Of a stretch of 64,000 bases of DNA, positions 46,796 through 59,000 are shown in pieces. The stretch is taken from NCBI RefSeq assembly GCF_037038585.1, contig NC_092526.1, forward strand, positions 36,903,501 through 36,967,500, given 5' to 3'. The notes under the pieces are model-generated. The model saw only the letters and a program-made list of their open reading frames with translations, did no database searches and was not told the origin of the DNA. The stretch comes from Patagioenas fasciata. Lineage: Eukaryota > Chordata > Aves > Columbiformes > Columbidae. The position numbers and the translations under genes were made by a program. How positions within the stretch are numbered: position 1 is the first letter of the stretch; each line of letters starts with the position of its first letter.

Positions 46796-49700
46796 ACCTG
46801 TATGTTCCTGTGTTATATTGTGACATAGTTGCTGTATCCCAAAGAAGGGGTGCTCTTGGCTTACAAAGGCAAGTATATCTGCTCTTGGTTTTATTTAGGG
46901 AGATATATTGCTTCCCGTAGAGTGGGGTCTCTGTTCTGCATCCTTGCCATGAGAAGGATGATGAACGTGAACGTACCCATAAGCTTGGAGCTCTCGGTTT
47001 TCCTCAGCTGTATCCTGGGCATCTCATGGGTTGAACTTTACATGTAACACCTTTACATGCCCACAGAAGCACGGTTGAATCTGGCCTTTAAAGTTCAGTA
47101 GATGATTCTGATACTATTTTAAGCTTAATCTTTATGGCCCAGTTTCCCCATGCAACCCTCAGAAAAATAAGGAAGTTTGTTACATATACTGTTTAGAATA
47201 AGAAATACCTAAGCCATTGTCTATTTAACAGCTTGTTCATGTACTTATTCAGTGAGAGTCATTTCAAACTGCCACTGGATCCCCAACCTGCAAGAAACAA
47301 GTCACCAGTCCAGCTGGTGCTGAGCAGCAGAGTCCCAGGCCAAACTGGCCTCCCTTCTGTCCGTCCAGGGCTCAGGCAACTTCAAGAATACGTTGGGGTG
47401 CACCCTAGTGCATTGAACCTCTCTCTGGGCTGAAGCAAATGACGTTCCCCTCTCCCTTACACACAGATGCAAGACACTGTGATGCAATTGCTCATAAAAG
47501 GAAGCAAAATGAAAAATGGAAATTATGTATAATTTTCTTCCCCTTCTGGCAAACAAAGAAATGATGTTAGGAACCGCAGTGCTGGATCACCATTGCTTCT
47601 GAAGTCAGGGGCCGCATACTGCAGTCTGTCCCCCCTCCTGGGTGAGTCTCCTCCCTTTGGGAAGCTGGGCTGTGTGCAGTGTTGTCCTTCTTTCACCCTG
47701 GCTCCCACCTAAGCTGTCCAGTGCACTTTGCTTAGAGACAACTAAGGAGACGCACCAGGGAGACACACCAACCCTCTAGAAGCCCTAAAAGGGCCTTTGC
47801 CGTATCCAGAGTCAAGTCTATAGCTGAACTTCAAACTGCTGTGTAGAACAGCTTGATAGAAAACCTCCCATGGTGCAACCATAAGAGGAAGAGACAAGAA
47901 ATGCGCTCTGTGTACAGGTGGATATAACCATGGGATTCCTTAAGCTTGTTTTTTTCCAGGCCTCAGTCACACCATTGTGATGTGTACCCAAGGCACGCGG
48001 CTTTGGATGTAGGATGGAGTTCAGTTGCACTCTGCCCAGCCCCTCAGCAGGCACTGACATTGTTTCAATGCAGTTAATCAAATTAAGTTTTTCTCCATAC
48101 AGAAAAAGTGAACAAACTGTGTTGGAGTGTGATATATACTCTTTATTATGATTTCTTGTTAAACAGTTTGTAGTTACAAGTTGTAACTGTGAAGACCTTG
48201 CATCTATAAAGTAGCTGTGTGATGTACAGCAATATTAGCACTCTTAAGAAAAAAGGCAATTGACAGATTTCCAGGAAGCAAACTCTTGTTTTATACTGTT
48301 TGCAACAGGCTCATCCATTCCTGGGTTTCTCTGTGGTGCCAGGAACAAGCCCCATCACTGTGCTCAGTGCTGCCAGAGGTGTAGGTCACTTCAAAATGGC
48401 TTTTTACAGAAAAAAATGACACGGTGTGGTCAAGTTCTGAGATCTCAGAGGTGAACCAAGCAAGGGAAGGAAGTGGATTAGTAAAAGAGTGGCTGCAGGA
48501 CTTCTCCCAGCACTCACCTGTAGCCGAGCAGCAGTTGTGTACCTCTGAGGTGCTCAGTGCACGCCTTTTCTGTTACATTTTGCAAAGGTGCGATAAATAT
48601 GTCAGTGTTTGCTGTGTGTTCTCCACGAGCCTTGCTGCATGGGACGTTTGGAGGCAGTGGTACCTTGTTTAAGGAAGGAGAACTTGCGTGCTCTGAAAAT
48701 GTGCTCTCTTAACCTGTTTCCTTAACGTGTTCTGTCCAGGGCTATGCAGGTTTTAGAAGGTAGCCATGGTATTTCTTCCCACTGTGTTTACATGACAACC
48801 TGCCAAAGAGTTTGCTGCTACTGTGAGCTGAGCTGAAAAGAGACAAGCAAAAGCAAGCAAGTAGGTATTGCAGGTATGTGTATCTGGGGCTGGTAGTTAT
48901 TCTCCATGAGAGACCAAAAGATGTATTTTAAGGCTGGCAAAAGCTGCTGCAGTAGTTGAAGGAGTTGTAAAGTCTGGAGGCATCCCATTCCAGGGCTTTA
49001 ATACAGATTAAGCAAATGCAAGTGGGATACCGAGAGCAACTTGAGGCACTCCTGTCAGTCCTGTTGCAGTAGAGGACTTCCTTCTGGAGCCTGCAGAGGT
49101 CTCCCAGTCCTCCGAACCTGGCCAAGTTGCTGCATAAATTAACTCTTCACATTTTCTTTTTTTTGTTTCCTTATCTTCATAGTATATTTATTACTATGAG
49201 CTTATCTGTCCCTACTGCTTGGGTTTTTATAATACAAATAAAATGAAACTGGATCCTTTCCATGTACTGTGAAAGAAAAGGATCTGAAAAGAAGCTGTGC
49301 CTTTTGTGACAATATCTCCTTAGGCCTGCTGGCAAAACAGCGAGTGTGCTGGACATGAACAATTCGTGCTGTGGAACAGTGTCAGGCAGTAAGAGGAGCT
49401 AGCAAAGATGGAAGTCGTAAGCAAATTCCAAGGCAGGCTTTTGTATTTCTGGGCATGTGGCCTGGCAGACAAAGGGAGAATGCTGCTTCTGTAGTATCCA
49501 GCGAAAGCTTGCGTAGATCGTTGAGACACAGTGTGTGAGCAGTTATCCTTAGTAGTCATGAGGATGTTTGTGGTGGTGGGTCACAAAGCAGCAGACAGCA
49601 GTGCCATCGGTTGCTGCTGCCGTTGTCCTGCTCAGGGAGAAGCTGCAAAGACAACTGGCTGGAAGGGGGTGTAGCAGGTCAGGGAGCTGCGGAGGTGGCC

Positions 49701-52499
49701 AGAGATCCTGAAAGCTGTGAAACAGCGGAGGTGTGACATACAGCCTTCAAGCTTCCCGTCCAGTGATGGCCAGGTAAAGCTGAACCCCTGACCCCTGATC
49801 ACAGTTTGTGCTTTGGCAAAAATGCCCCTCTAACACTGTCTTTTGTCTGTAGTATGGAGAAGCTACACAGCCATGGCAGGGCAATAGGCTGTTAATTGGC
49901 AGAACATTCTAGATCTGTGATCTTGTGGAGAAGGTAATGGCGCCGTCATCTAAGAGGCAGATGTGCAGAAGCAACACTTCTACACCTTCCTCTCTGGAGA
50001 GCAGGAAGCCTCAGACCACTTGGAAATAATCCCAGAGCCAATTGGAGCCAGTTGGAGAACCAATGCCCCCGCTGTGGCCAATTTATTTTCAGTATTAAAA
50101 GGTAGTGAATAAAAAGCTGTACTGGAGAGATTTGGGGACTTTCATGATTTAAGGAGGCAAAAATGTTAAAATCCAGTGTGAGTTGGGTGCCCTCCACTGT
50201 GGGGGTCCGTAAGTGCCAGGGACTGTCTGAGCATTTGAGAAAACTCTTTCTCCCAGGAGATTGCAGATTAAATACTCCACACTGTACAGATAGGGAGGGT
50301 GAGTAGGGACAATGAGAGGTGAGGCGTTTGGATTACAGTAAACAGCACTGATGAGTTTGGTTGTGGAGCTGTTCTGGTTGGGAGGGTTATTCTTTATGGA
50401 GATTTTTGCTCTGGAATTACGATGCTCCATAAGCAAACAAACAGAGTTTTCATCTCCTGGAGCAGTACCAATTGCTTCCACTAATATTGTGATGACTTTC
50501 ATAACTTGATTTTCAGGTTAGTTGCTGTTATTCCCTTAGTGGTGTCAGCTAACTCTCCTAATGTGAACTGACCCTTTCTTCCTTCTTTTTAAAGCTGAAT
50601 TGAGTGAATTTATAAAAAAATCAGCAAATCCATCTTTGTTTGATATTCTCAATTCTTTTGCAAATGCTCCTGTTTTATGCATCTCCTAGCTGGTGGTAGG
50701 TAACCATCTCTTTTGACTCATTGTACTTCTGTCTCTTCCACAGTTGAGTCCTGTTCTGGGTTGGTCTTGACTGAATCCAACCTCCTCCACTGCCCCCTTG
50801 GCACAGGATGCTGGTCTGCTCAGCAAACACCAGTGGTACAAGTGTTCGATTTGCTGCAGAGGAGCAAGGAGGTTGGATGGAGTGGCTGGGCAGCTGGCAT
50901 CCTGTAGACTTCAGCAGAGTTTCTCATAGAATGCCAAGCCTGAAATGGAGACGTAAAGAGTAATTTGTTTAGGTTCTTTACTGATTTGTGTAGGCAGTTT
51001 GTTCAGTGAGTAGCTTATTTTTGGTCAACAGCTAAGCCAGCCTCACTAGCAATGCGTACATCTAAAATTAAGGGTTTGCAAGTTCAGCATTTCAAAGCAG
51101 GTTTTGCTTTCCCTGAGCCTAAGGAAGATGAAAAGGAGTGAATGCCCTTCTGGTGGCTTCTTTATATAAAATAACACGAACTGCTACCTAGTTACAAGTT
51201 CCATTGCTGTAGTGGTCTGTTGAAAAGAGATGGAATTTGGAGAAGAAGCCATATCTGGCTCCAGGACAGCCATCTGCTTGGAATTTGTGCCCGAATATCA
51301 ATGCCATTGTTTCAGGACCAAGTAGAATCAGATATACTTGCCTGAAAGAGATACACCTGCACAGCCAGGTGGGAAAATAGGTGGGAAGAAAAGACAGTGC
51401 TTTTTAAGTAGGAGGGAAGTGGACCCTGTAGATCTGTGTAGCACTGTCTGAGGCGCAGTTTGTCCCTGAGCCAGCAAACCCCACCAAGCAGGTGACCAGC
51501 CGAATGCAACCTGAGAGCATTTCAGATCTCAAAGGTATCTGCTAAGATTTATGAGAAGAGGACTGTTGACAAAAACTCTAACCTGTGCTAATTTCTTACT
51601 AAGCATTAGAAAACCCAGAGAAGAGTGGCACCTCAAGAGACAAACCCCTCAGAATCTGGGCATCTCCGCTTCTGCTCTTTCCCAAGTTACATGGTATTAC
51701 TGTATCAGAAATGCTTCAGTGGTAGAAAACAGGGCAAGTTTTTGTGCCATACCAACAAGGATGCAAGTACAGTCAGTCGTTCAGGAGCATGTATCTTCTG
51801 GACATGCTCAAACAAGATTTGGGCTCCCTCTCCTGGGATGCTGGTTGCACCACCTGTTACAAGTGTGGACAGCGGTAGGCGTGTGCTGGGGAAGATGCTG
51901 CCCTGTCCCCAGCTGCTGAGCTCCCTTTGTTTCCCTCTGCCTCCTTCCCCTTCTTCCCTTGAAATTATAACTCCAAATGGCTCAGATGTGGGCCATTTAC
52001 TGTGATTATTTCCATTTTTTCACTCTTCCTCAATTTACTCTCCCTGTAGGGAGGAAAAGAAATGCGGTTTCTGTGTGGAAGATGGGTGGAGAGATGGTAG
52101 CATTTGCTCTCTGAGTGAAAAGGTATTATCTGGCACGCTGCATGTCGAGGAGATAAAGGAGCAGAGGGCTGTAAGGGGTGTGTGTGTAGCATATGGATTC
52201 AACTTGCCTCTGCCAACACCTATTGCCCTGACCTAAACAATATGAGGCATTTTAATTTTAATCAAGTTGGCTGCTGGTTCTGTCCCAGTTAGGAGAGCCG
52301 GTGGAGCTGATTCACAGGAGCTTGAAGGGAAGGAGGGGGGCGGCTCTGTGAAAGCCAGGGGGAGACAGCCTTTCTCTAACTCAACAAAGAACAAGCAAAC
52401 CTGCGTGGGGATGAAGGAGGGGTGGCTGGGGGAAGGTTACGAGTTGTCTTATTATGGAGAAGCTTGAACTGTCATCTGTACTTGATGGAAGCGAGAGAG

Positions 52500-52680
52500 A
52501 TTGCAGTTGGAGCTGCAGAAGCGCTGCCTCCCTGATTGGATTAATAGAAAGGGAAGATGACTCTAGAATGGCTGCCCATTATCTGCACTACAAAGGGATT
52601 AGTGTGGGTTTCAGAGAAATTAATGGCTTTTGAGTTAGCACAGAAATACTAATGAATGTCAGGGCCAGAAATGTGCGGTG
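52500..52680. promoter_or_regulatory. Candidate conserved non-coding element in intron 2
   Basis: Contains GATTGGATTAATAG (a bicoid-type TAATCC core on the reverse strand), CCCATTATCTGC, GGGATTAG, AAATTAATGGC and ACTAATGAATG in unique sequence. The words are clustered and the stretch lacks repeat features. This is an inference from texture only. Confidence 0.2.
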
Positions 52681-54635
52681 AACAAAATTGGTTCTTTTAG
52701 TGTGTGTGTGCGCGTGCATGAGTGTATCTGTCCATTTGGGATAAGAAAATGTGCTTTTTCTCTACCATTCCGAGTTTTAGATTAGGCTTTCAGTTTTCAT
52801 GTTTAGCTGAAATACTCTTGAGTAGCTTGTTTGTTGGCAAGGTATAGTCATATTGATTTCTTTTTCACCTTCTCATACCTACTGCCAATGTAGCAATTTT
52901 TTAATTGTTGTTTTGATTTTAGTCGTATATACAGGAAATCTTTGTAGGTGACGTGTAGAGCACTTTGAACATGGTGTTAAATGCAGGCTTCATTCTGAGC
53001 AAGGGGACAATATGGGGAAGCTGAGACTGAACTGGAAAGGCAAAACCAAAGTGCATCCTTTTTGTTAACGTGGATGGGAGGGAGCATCCTTCCCCCATTT
53101 TTTAGTCCCCTGCGTGCTCTATTAAGTATATAAAACAATTAATTCTCATGCATGTTCATAAAGTTTAACTGAAACTTGTCTACTTAATCATTATAAATCC
53201 TTAAAGTTGGTCATCACTGAAGAGGTAGCCAAAGCTTTTACACTGTTGCTGGCCTGAATCCTCCTCCTGCCCGTACATGAAACTCTTACAACCAACTACA
53301 GCAACACTTCCAGCCAAGGACAGGAGCATCTCCTTGGACAGTAGGTTACAACCCAAGTTCTGCTTTCTCACTAGCTGGAATCAGAAGCCCTTTGGACAGT
53401 AACTAAGTCCCTCAAATACTTATGGTCAATGACTCTCCTTGTGCCCCTGAGAGGATGGATAGACTTGTCCATTGGTGGTGAGAGCAGCGTGGCCATCAAT
53501 CCTCGCTGTGTTAGCTGGGAAGTCAATGCACGTGGGGATACAGTAACTTCTATACAGGCTCATCTTTGGCTCTTTGTTTCCAAGGTTTGCCAAGCTCAGA
53601 TGCTTCTGTTCTCTTAGCTCTGCGTTGAAGACATCTTAGGTATACTCAGAGGCGGTCATGTCTAAAACTGAGTAGAGCGTGGCCTATTAATGTGAGTGGT
53701 AACTGGTTAAGCTGAGGTGCTGACAATATTTTGTGCCTCCAGCTGTCAGCCCAATCCCTCTTTCAAAGTTTGTCAGCTTGAGGGCAGAACCCACGAGTGA
53801 AACATCTCCTGCATTGCATGGTTTGTAACTCTGCATGTTAAGGTAAGTTGATGCTGGGTTTGTTTTGGCCAGTTAAGCTGGGCAGTGGATGGGGAGCTGT
53901 TCCCAGGTGGCTGCCTTGCTCCTGGGGTTAGGAATAGCAGTATCCAAGGGAGATGGACAACCAGAAGCAGAAACCTCTTCACTTGTGTCTGTTAACTCTG
54001 CCACTGTTTGTAAGTCAAGACCCGTCAGAGGTACCCTCACAGGAAAGGTGAAATAGAAATCAAATGGGATCAAGAACTTGCTATTCAGGCTGCACTGTTT
54101 TGGGCTACCAAGTGTTGAAGTTGGTGTTGGAGCGTATCAAGAAATGCCACTGAATTTATATGGGGACCAGCAAAAATTGCAAAGCTACGTGTCCAGTCCA
54201 AGACGAAAATAAGACGTTTGCATGCAGTATTGGTGGCTGAAGCGGTGCAAATCGGACTGGAATAAATTTTGTGTAGAAGTCTTTTTTAAAACTCAGAAGT
54301 GCTTTAGATGACTCCATTTAAATTAATATAACATCTGTGCCTGGAATTACTTGTATATGCGCTGGTTTTAAAATTCCTTTCAACTTTGCTTTGAACCGGA
54401 CTTTGTGGATGCGTCTGCTCCAAAGCATCTGAAGCACTGGGGCACTGAGATATTTGAGCCCAGGCAGCCCCTTCCTTTTCATTTTTCGTCATGTCTGCCA
54501 GTCCTGAGCCAGATCCTCATGAATCAGCAAAGCTCCTCTCTAGTAAATGGAACCATGCAACATGTTCTGGTCCTGGCTTGTGCTGAAATGTGGTCAGAAT
54601 GTGGGGAGAGCACTGCCCCACCATCTGAGGAAGAG

Positions 54636-54800
54636 TGTGAGAAGTAGCCGGGGTCAGAGGAGGAGAAGGCGCTTCCCCTTTAGCCCCTGGGGAGACCATG
54701 GCAGAAGAGGTGTTTCCCTGCAAGGTGTTGTTTTAATTTGTGTTTGTTTCTCATTGTCAAAATCTCTTTTAATTTGCAAGAGATTACTTGATAATATCGT
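54636..54800 (+). mobile_element. ERVL-type LTR fragment
   Basis: The block GTTTTAATTTGTGTTTGTTT with a following CTCATTGTCAAAATCTCTTT, preceded by GGAGACCATGG and CCCTGCA, parallels the fragment at 15200-15735. It is short and truncated on both sides, lying about 350 bp before PLEKHM3 exon 3. It encodes nothing. Confidence 0.55.
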
Positions 54801-55149
54801 ACTCTTTTGGACTACGTTCTGGGAGACTTGTGGTGTTTTGTTGCTCTGTCACGATTCTCCTGGATAATATCAGGAAAATCGCTTTGTTTCTCTGTCCTGC
54901 TGTTTCCCTGCCCCTTTTTTGTAAAGTGTTTTGGTACCTCTGGGTAAAAAAGTGCTGTGTTCTTGTTCACTCAAAGGTTGAGTCCGTGCTTGTGTTTGAT
55001 AATTATAACCTATTGGGTGAAGGCTATTTCCTGTCCTCCAGGTAGACCATGTATGGCTAGGAGAGATGTATGAACCAGAATGACGTAGCAATTTGAAACT
55101 ATTATTTTAAAAGAATTAATAGCAGCAATTCTCATTTTGTTTCTTCCAG

Positions 55150-56085
55150 AACACAAGCCAATGTTCCCAAACATTCTGAAGAAGGGATACTTAGAAGTTA
55201 AAAGAGACAATGACAGCTACTGGCAAACCTGTTACGCTGAGCTCTCCCCATACAAACTGTACTTGTATTGTTTGGACAGCAGTGGCAACCAGACTCTTCC
55301 CACAATGTATCCACTCTTGCGTTTTCAAAGGGTCACTGTGACCGGTTGCATTGAAACCAAGGTGGTGGACGCCATCCTGTCAGACAACTCGCAGCTACAG
55401 CTGAAAGCGGAGTCGTCGTGGGAGGCTTTGGACTGGGGACAGAAACTCTGGGAGGCGGTGCGTGCTTCTGTGCCTGCTTTCACGAGACAGCAGGAGAAAC
55501 TGGAAAATGTGCCAAAGCCTGAAAATAACAGTGACCTTTCCCAAACCAATGGATTGTTAGAGAAGCCCATGGAACTCTTCTTATCCATGAATTTGACTGA
55601 AAACACTAAAGAGTACCAAAATATTCTCAAATCAGGGACTCTTTACAGATTAACTGTTCAGAATAACTGGAAGGCATTTACTTTTGTCTTGAACAGGTCT
55701 TATCTCATGGCATTCCAACCGGGTAGGCTTGATGAAGATCCTCTGCTGAGCTACAATGTTGATGTGTGCCTGTCAGTCCAGACAGATACTCAGGATGGCT
55801 GTGACTCTTGCTTTCAGGTCATTTTTCCTCAAGATGTCCTCCGCCTGCGTGCAGAGACTCGTCAGAGGGCCCAGGAGTGGATGGAGGCACTGAGAACAGC
55901 AGCCAATGCTACTAGAAGTTTAACTCAGAACCCACAGGTCACACTTAGGAACAAACCCGGAGATCGGCCCTTTGGAAACGATCTGAGAAAGAGCAAGCGC
56001 CAATCTGTGACCACCAGCTTCCTGAGCATCCTTACCACGCTGTCCCTAGAGAGAGGGCTCACCGTTCAGAGCTTCAGGTGTGCAG
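55150..56085 (+). CDS. PLEKHM3: PLEKHM3, exon encoding both PH domains
   Basis: This 936-nt exon encodes residues 202-513, both phosphoinositide-type pleckstrin homology domains. PH1 runs from about residue 208 ([15 protein letters not shown]) to 310 ([13 protein letters not shown], the C-terminal helix with its tryptophan). A less conserved linker follows. PH2 runs from about residue 360 ([20 protein letters not shown]) to 455, containing [18 protein letters not shown] and ending in a helix with AQEWMEAL. The tail has [20 protein letters not shown], also conserved in human. The acceptor is ttcttccag at 55149, and the donor TGTGCAG|gtaagc at 56085/56086 is near consensus. Entry and exit are phase 1. 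The exon ends at SFRCAG, the first cysteine of the C-terminal zinc-binding region, which is encoded beyond the window. Confidence 0.97.
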
Positions 56086-59000
56086 GTAAGCAACCAGGCT
56101 GCAGCATTTGCACCCACCGCTCTTCTGCAGGAAAACAAAATCACTTGAAAGAGCAGGCATGTGTTTTAGCAGCACACAACTACTCCCTGCCTCTCGCTAT
56201 CAGTGTAGACGCTTTGGTGTGTTAGCCTTCCTTTACTCTCTGTAAATTGTGAAGAACCTATGTGATATTAAGGGGTTCCGCTGCATTTCAAGAACAGTGC
56301 TGAAACATTGGATCCTGCACGTGCAGCATATAGCACTACACAGGCCAGGGCTGCCTTACAGTTTGCTTGGGCTGTTTTCTTGCTTCAGGACACTGGAAAG
56401 GTCCATAAGCAAAGGGTTTGTATTCTGGATACAATGCAACTTTCCAACTTCTAGCACTTTTGTTTCCTTTTATTACTGCGTCTCCTTCAGGTTGTTTTGG
56501 AGGCTGAGCACTGGGTGTTCTGGGGAGACTCCTCAAAGCGTATATGCTTCCCTGAAACACCATCGTTTGGCGGCGTGTTCTACTACTGAGGTTCAGGCAT
56601 GAGCTTATCTGCTCAGCTCTTCCCTTGAGGCAGGGGTGAAAATATGACCTTAAGCCTCTGTATCTAGTTGTAAATCTCAGTTAATTTGACTGCTGACTCT
56701 AGTGTGAGGCAAAAGCATGATTTTGTCCAGTTTAGGAATAAAGTAAAAACAGCCAGGACCCATGTGAATGCAGTCCTTTGTCCTTTTACTTCGGAAAGGG
56801 CACTTTTGTGGAGCAAAATTGGGAACTGTGTGGCTGTCTTTGGTTGTGTTCCCTTAGAAATTGTCAGCTGTATCAGAAACATCTTTTCTGGAGGATTTTC
56901 CTCTGTTACCGGAGCTGTGAGGGTCCTGCCTCCTCCCCGCTTTGCTCTGGGGTGGGTGGCTGTCTGATGTGGGGATCTCCTGTTGATCTGGAACCACATA
57001 TGGCTCTGAGAGGGGTCTCTGTGGGCCCAGAACCTGCTGGCTGGCCTGAACCCCTCCCAGGGGACACCTGAGCCCCAGAAGTACTGGGGTGCCCTCAGAA
57101 CTGGCCGTGGGTGCGGGTGGGTTCACCCCTCTCCGACAGTCACCCACAGGTGCTGTTCCTGCTCCCTTCTCCGCAGTGCGCGGCACTTGCCTGGTAGCTG
57201 GAGCACGGTGGAGATTGGCCTCACCGCAGTTAATGGTTCGGTCACAATATTGGGGCTTCTAGCTGGATTCAGTTCTGCCCTTGGCTGTGAACTGTTTATG
57301 TGACTTCACGTCGATTTTTTTCTGGGAGCAATTATGTGCCAAACTACTGCTGAAACTCTGATTATCTGAACACTGCTGGATAATGGTCATGTCTTACCTT
57401 TAATGGGAGTTGTGACAGTGAAAGCTGCAGGGAGACTCTGGGAATGGGTCAGATAAGTATCCCCAATATGGATCCAGCCCGGTGTGTTACCCAGCTGACA
57501 GCCTTGTGAAACTCCAGAACACAGCAGAATTGACAACCTCATTTTAAGCTAATGTCTGAGACTACATTAAAACTTTATGCCTTTCTCCTCATTTCTTTTA
57601 ATTCACAGCTCAGTAAAGGAAAATATCGTAGTTTTGCTTTATCCTCTGACTGAGGTCCAGGAGAGTTTTGAGGGTGCATCCCCAATGACCTCCTCAAAAA
57701 TATGAATTCCTGGGATGGCGACAAAATGCATGTCTCCGATGTGAAATATGTTTAGTCTTGCATTTTATAGTAAGAGAGCAGTGTTTTCTGTGGGAAAGGG
57801 GGGGATTTCCTCGCCGAAACATTGGCTGATTCATCTGCACTCACTCCTGTGTGTATTCCTCGCAGAAATAAGGTGCTCTGACCTTGTCAGCGTTGCACGG
57901 AGTCTTTTTCTAATACACATGAGGCATTCCCAGCGCTCATGTGGCCTCCTTTTGATCTGCAAAACTGAACAAACGCTCTTGTTCTAAGAAGTGTGAGTTG
58001 CGGAGAGTCTGTGAGAAGCCGGCCAGTGGATTTCCCTGTACCTGAGGATGGGAATGGATGTAGGAGTGGACCCTTCGCTGTCTGAGACCCTTAGAGTTGC
58101 TCTTTGAGAGTCGGCTGGAACCTGTAGCTGTTACCACAACACAAAGAAATGAATAATTGTAATTATAACTGGGAGAAACTGGGGAAGCTTGTCTGGCTCA
58201 GAAGAGTTTGTGCTGAGGAGACCTCGGAGATGCAGCAGTGAGCTGGGATTCTCTCCTGGTTCCTCACTCCCTGCAGGCATTTGGTGCTGCTGCTCAGCCT
58301 GGGCTGCTGTTTAACCTGAGGGGACTGCTGTTGGTAATTACAGCTTGCAGGCATTGAGAGCAGTTTTCCCCAGGGCTGCTGGGAGGGGTAAGCTTGGAAA
58401 AGGATGAGGAGGGGGGAGGAAGAAAAGTTTTGCTGTGAATTCTTCAGCCATTTAGTGCAAATTCCTGTAATTACCGTCTTTGTGTCCTGTCCCAATGGCA
58501 CATAATACAGCAGAAGCCTTTCCTAATTGAGACCTTACAGGAGGTACAAATCCCTCCTTTGTTCGGCCTAGCAAATTAGTGCCAGAAAGTGGCAAGGTCC
58601 GAGTGGGAATCAAAGGCAAGCAACACAAAGATGGAACTTAAGGCTACAGTAATAACCCTCTCTAGTCCTGCAGGGGTGGGAGGGAAGGAAAAGTAATGAC
58701 CAATGAAAAATGAAGGGTTTTTTTGTTATAAATTCCCTTGACATGACAGCACCTCAGGGCTGCTTTATTTATTTAGGAAAAGTGATTAAATAGTAATACA
58801 ACAGGGCAGACCATTGTCTCTTGAGCTACCCCCCTCCCTCCAGACCCCTGCTGCCTTGGCTAATTGATTGACAATGAACCTCTGATAAAGAAGGTTGTTG
58901 GGAAGACCTGATGGAGACAGGCTGTTTTTTTTTTTTTTCTCTTTGCAGTCTTTGTAGGGTTCCCCTCCCCAACTCTTTTTTTTTTTTTTTAAATGCTCTC

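Larger units (their letters stand above)
45699..55149 (+). other. PLEKHM3: PLEKHM3 intron 2 (9.5 kb)
   Basis: Runs from donor gtttgt to acceptor ttcttccag. Contents recognised are a TA-rich microsatellite at 46741-46795, an enhancer-like patch at 52500-52680 and an ERVL-type LTR fragment at 54636-54800. No other exon is supported. Confidence 0.65.
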
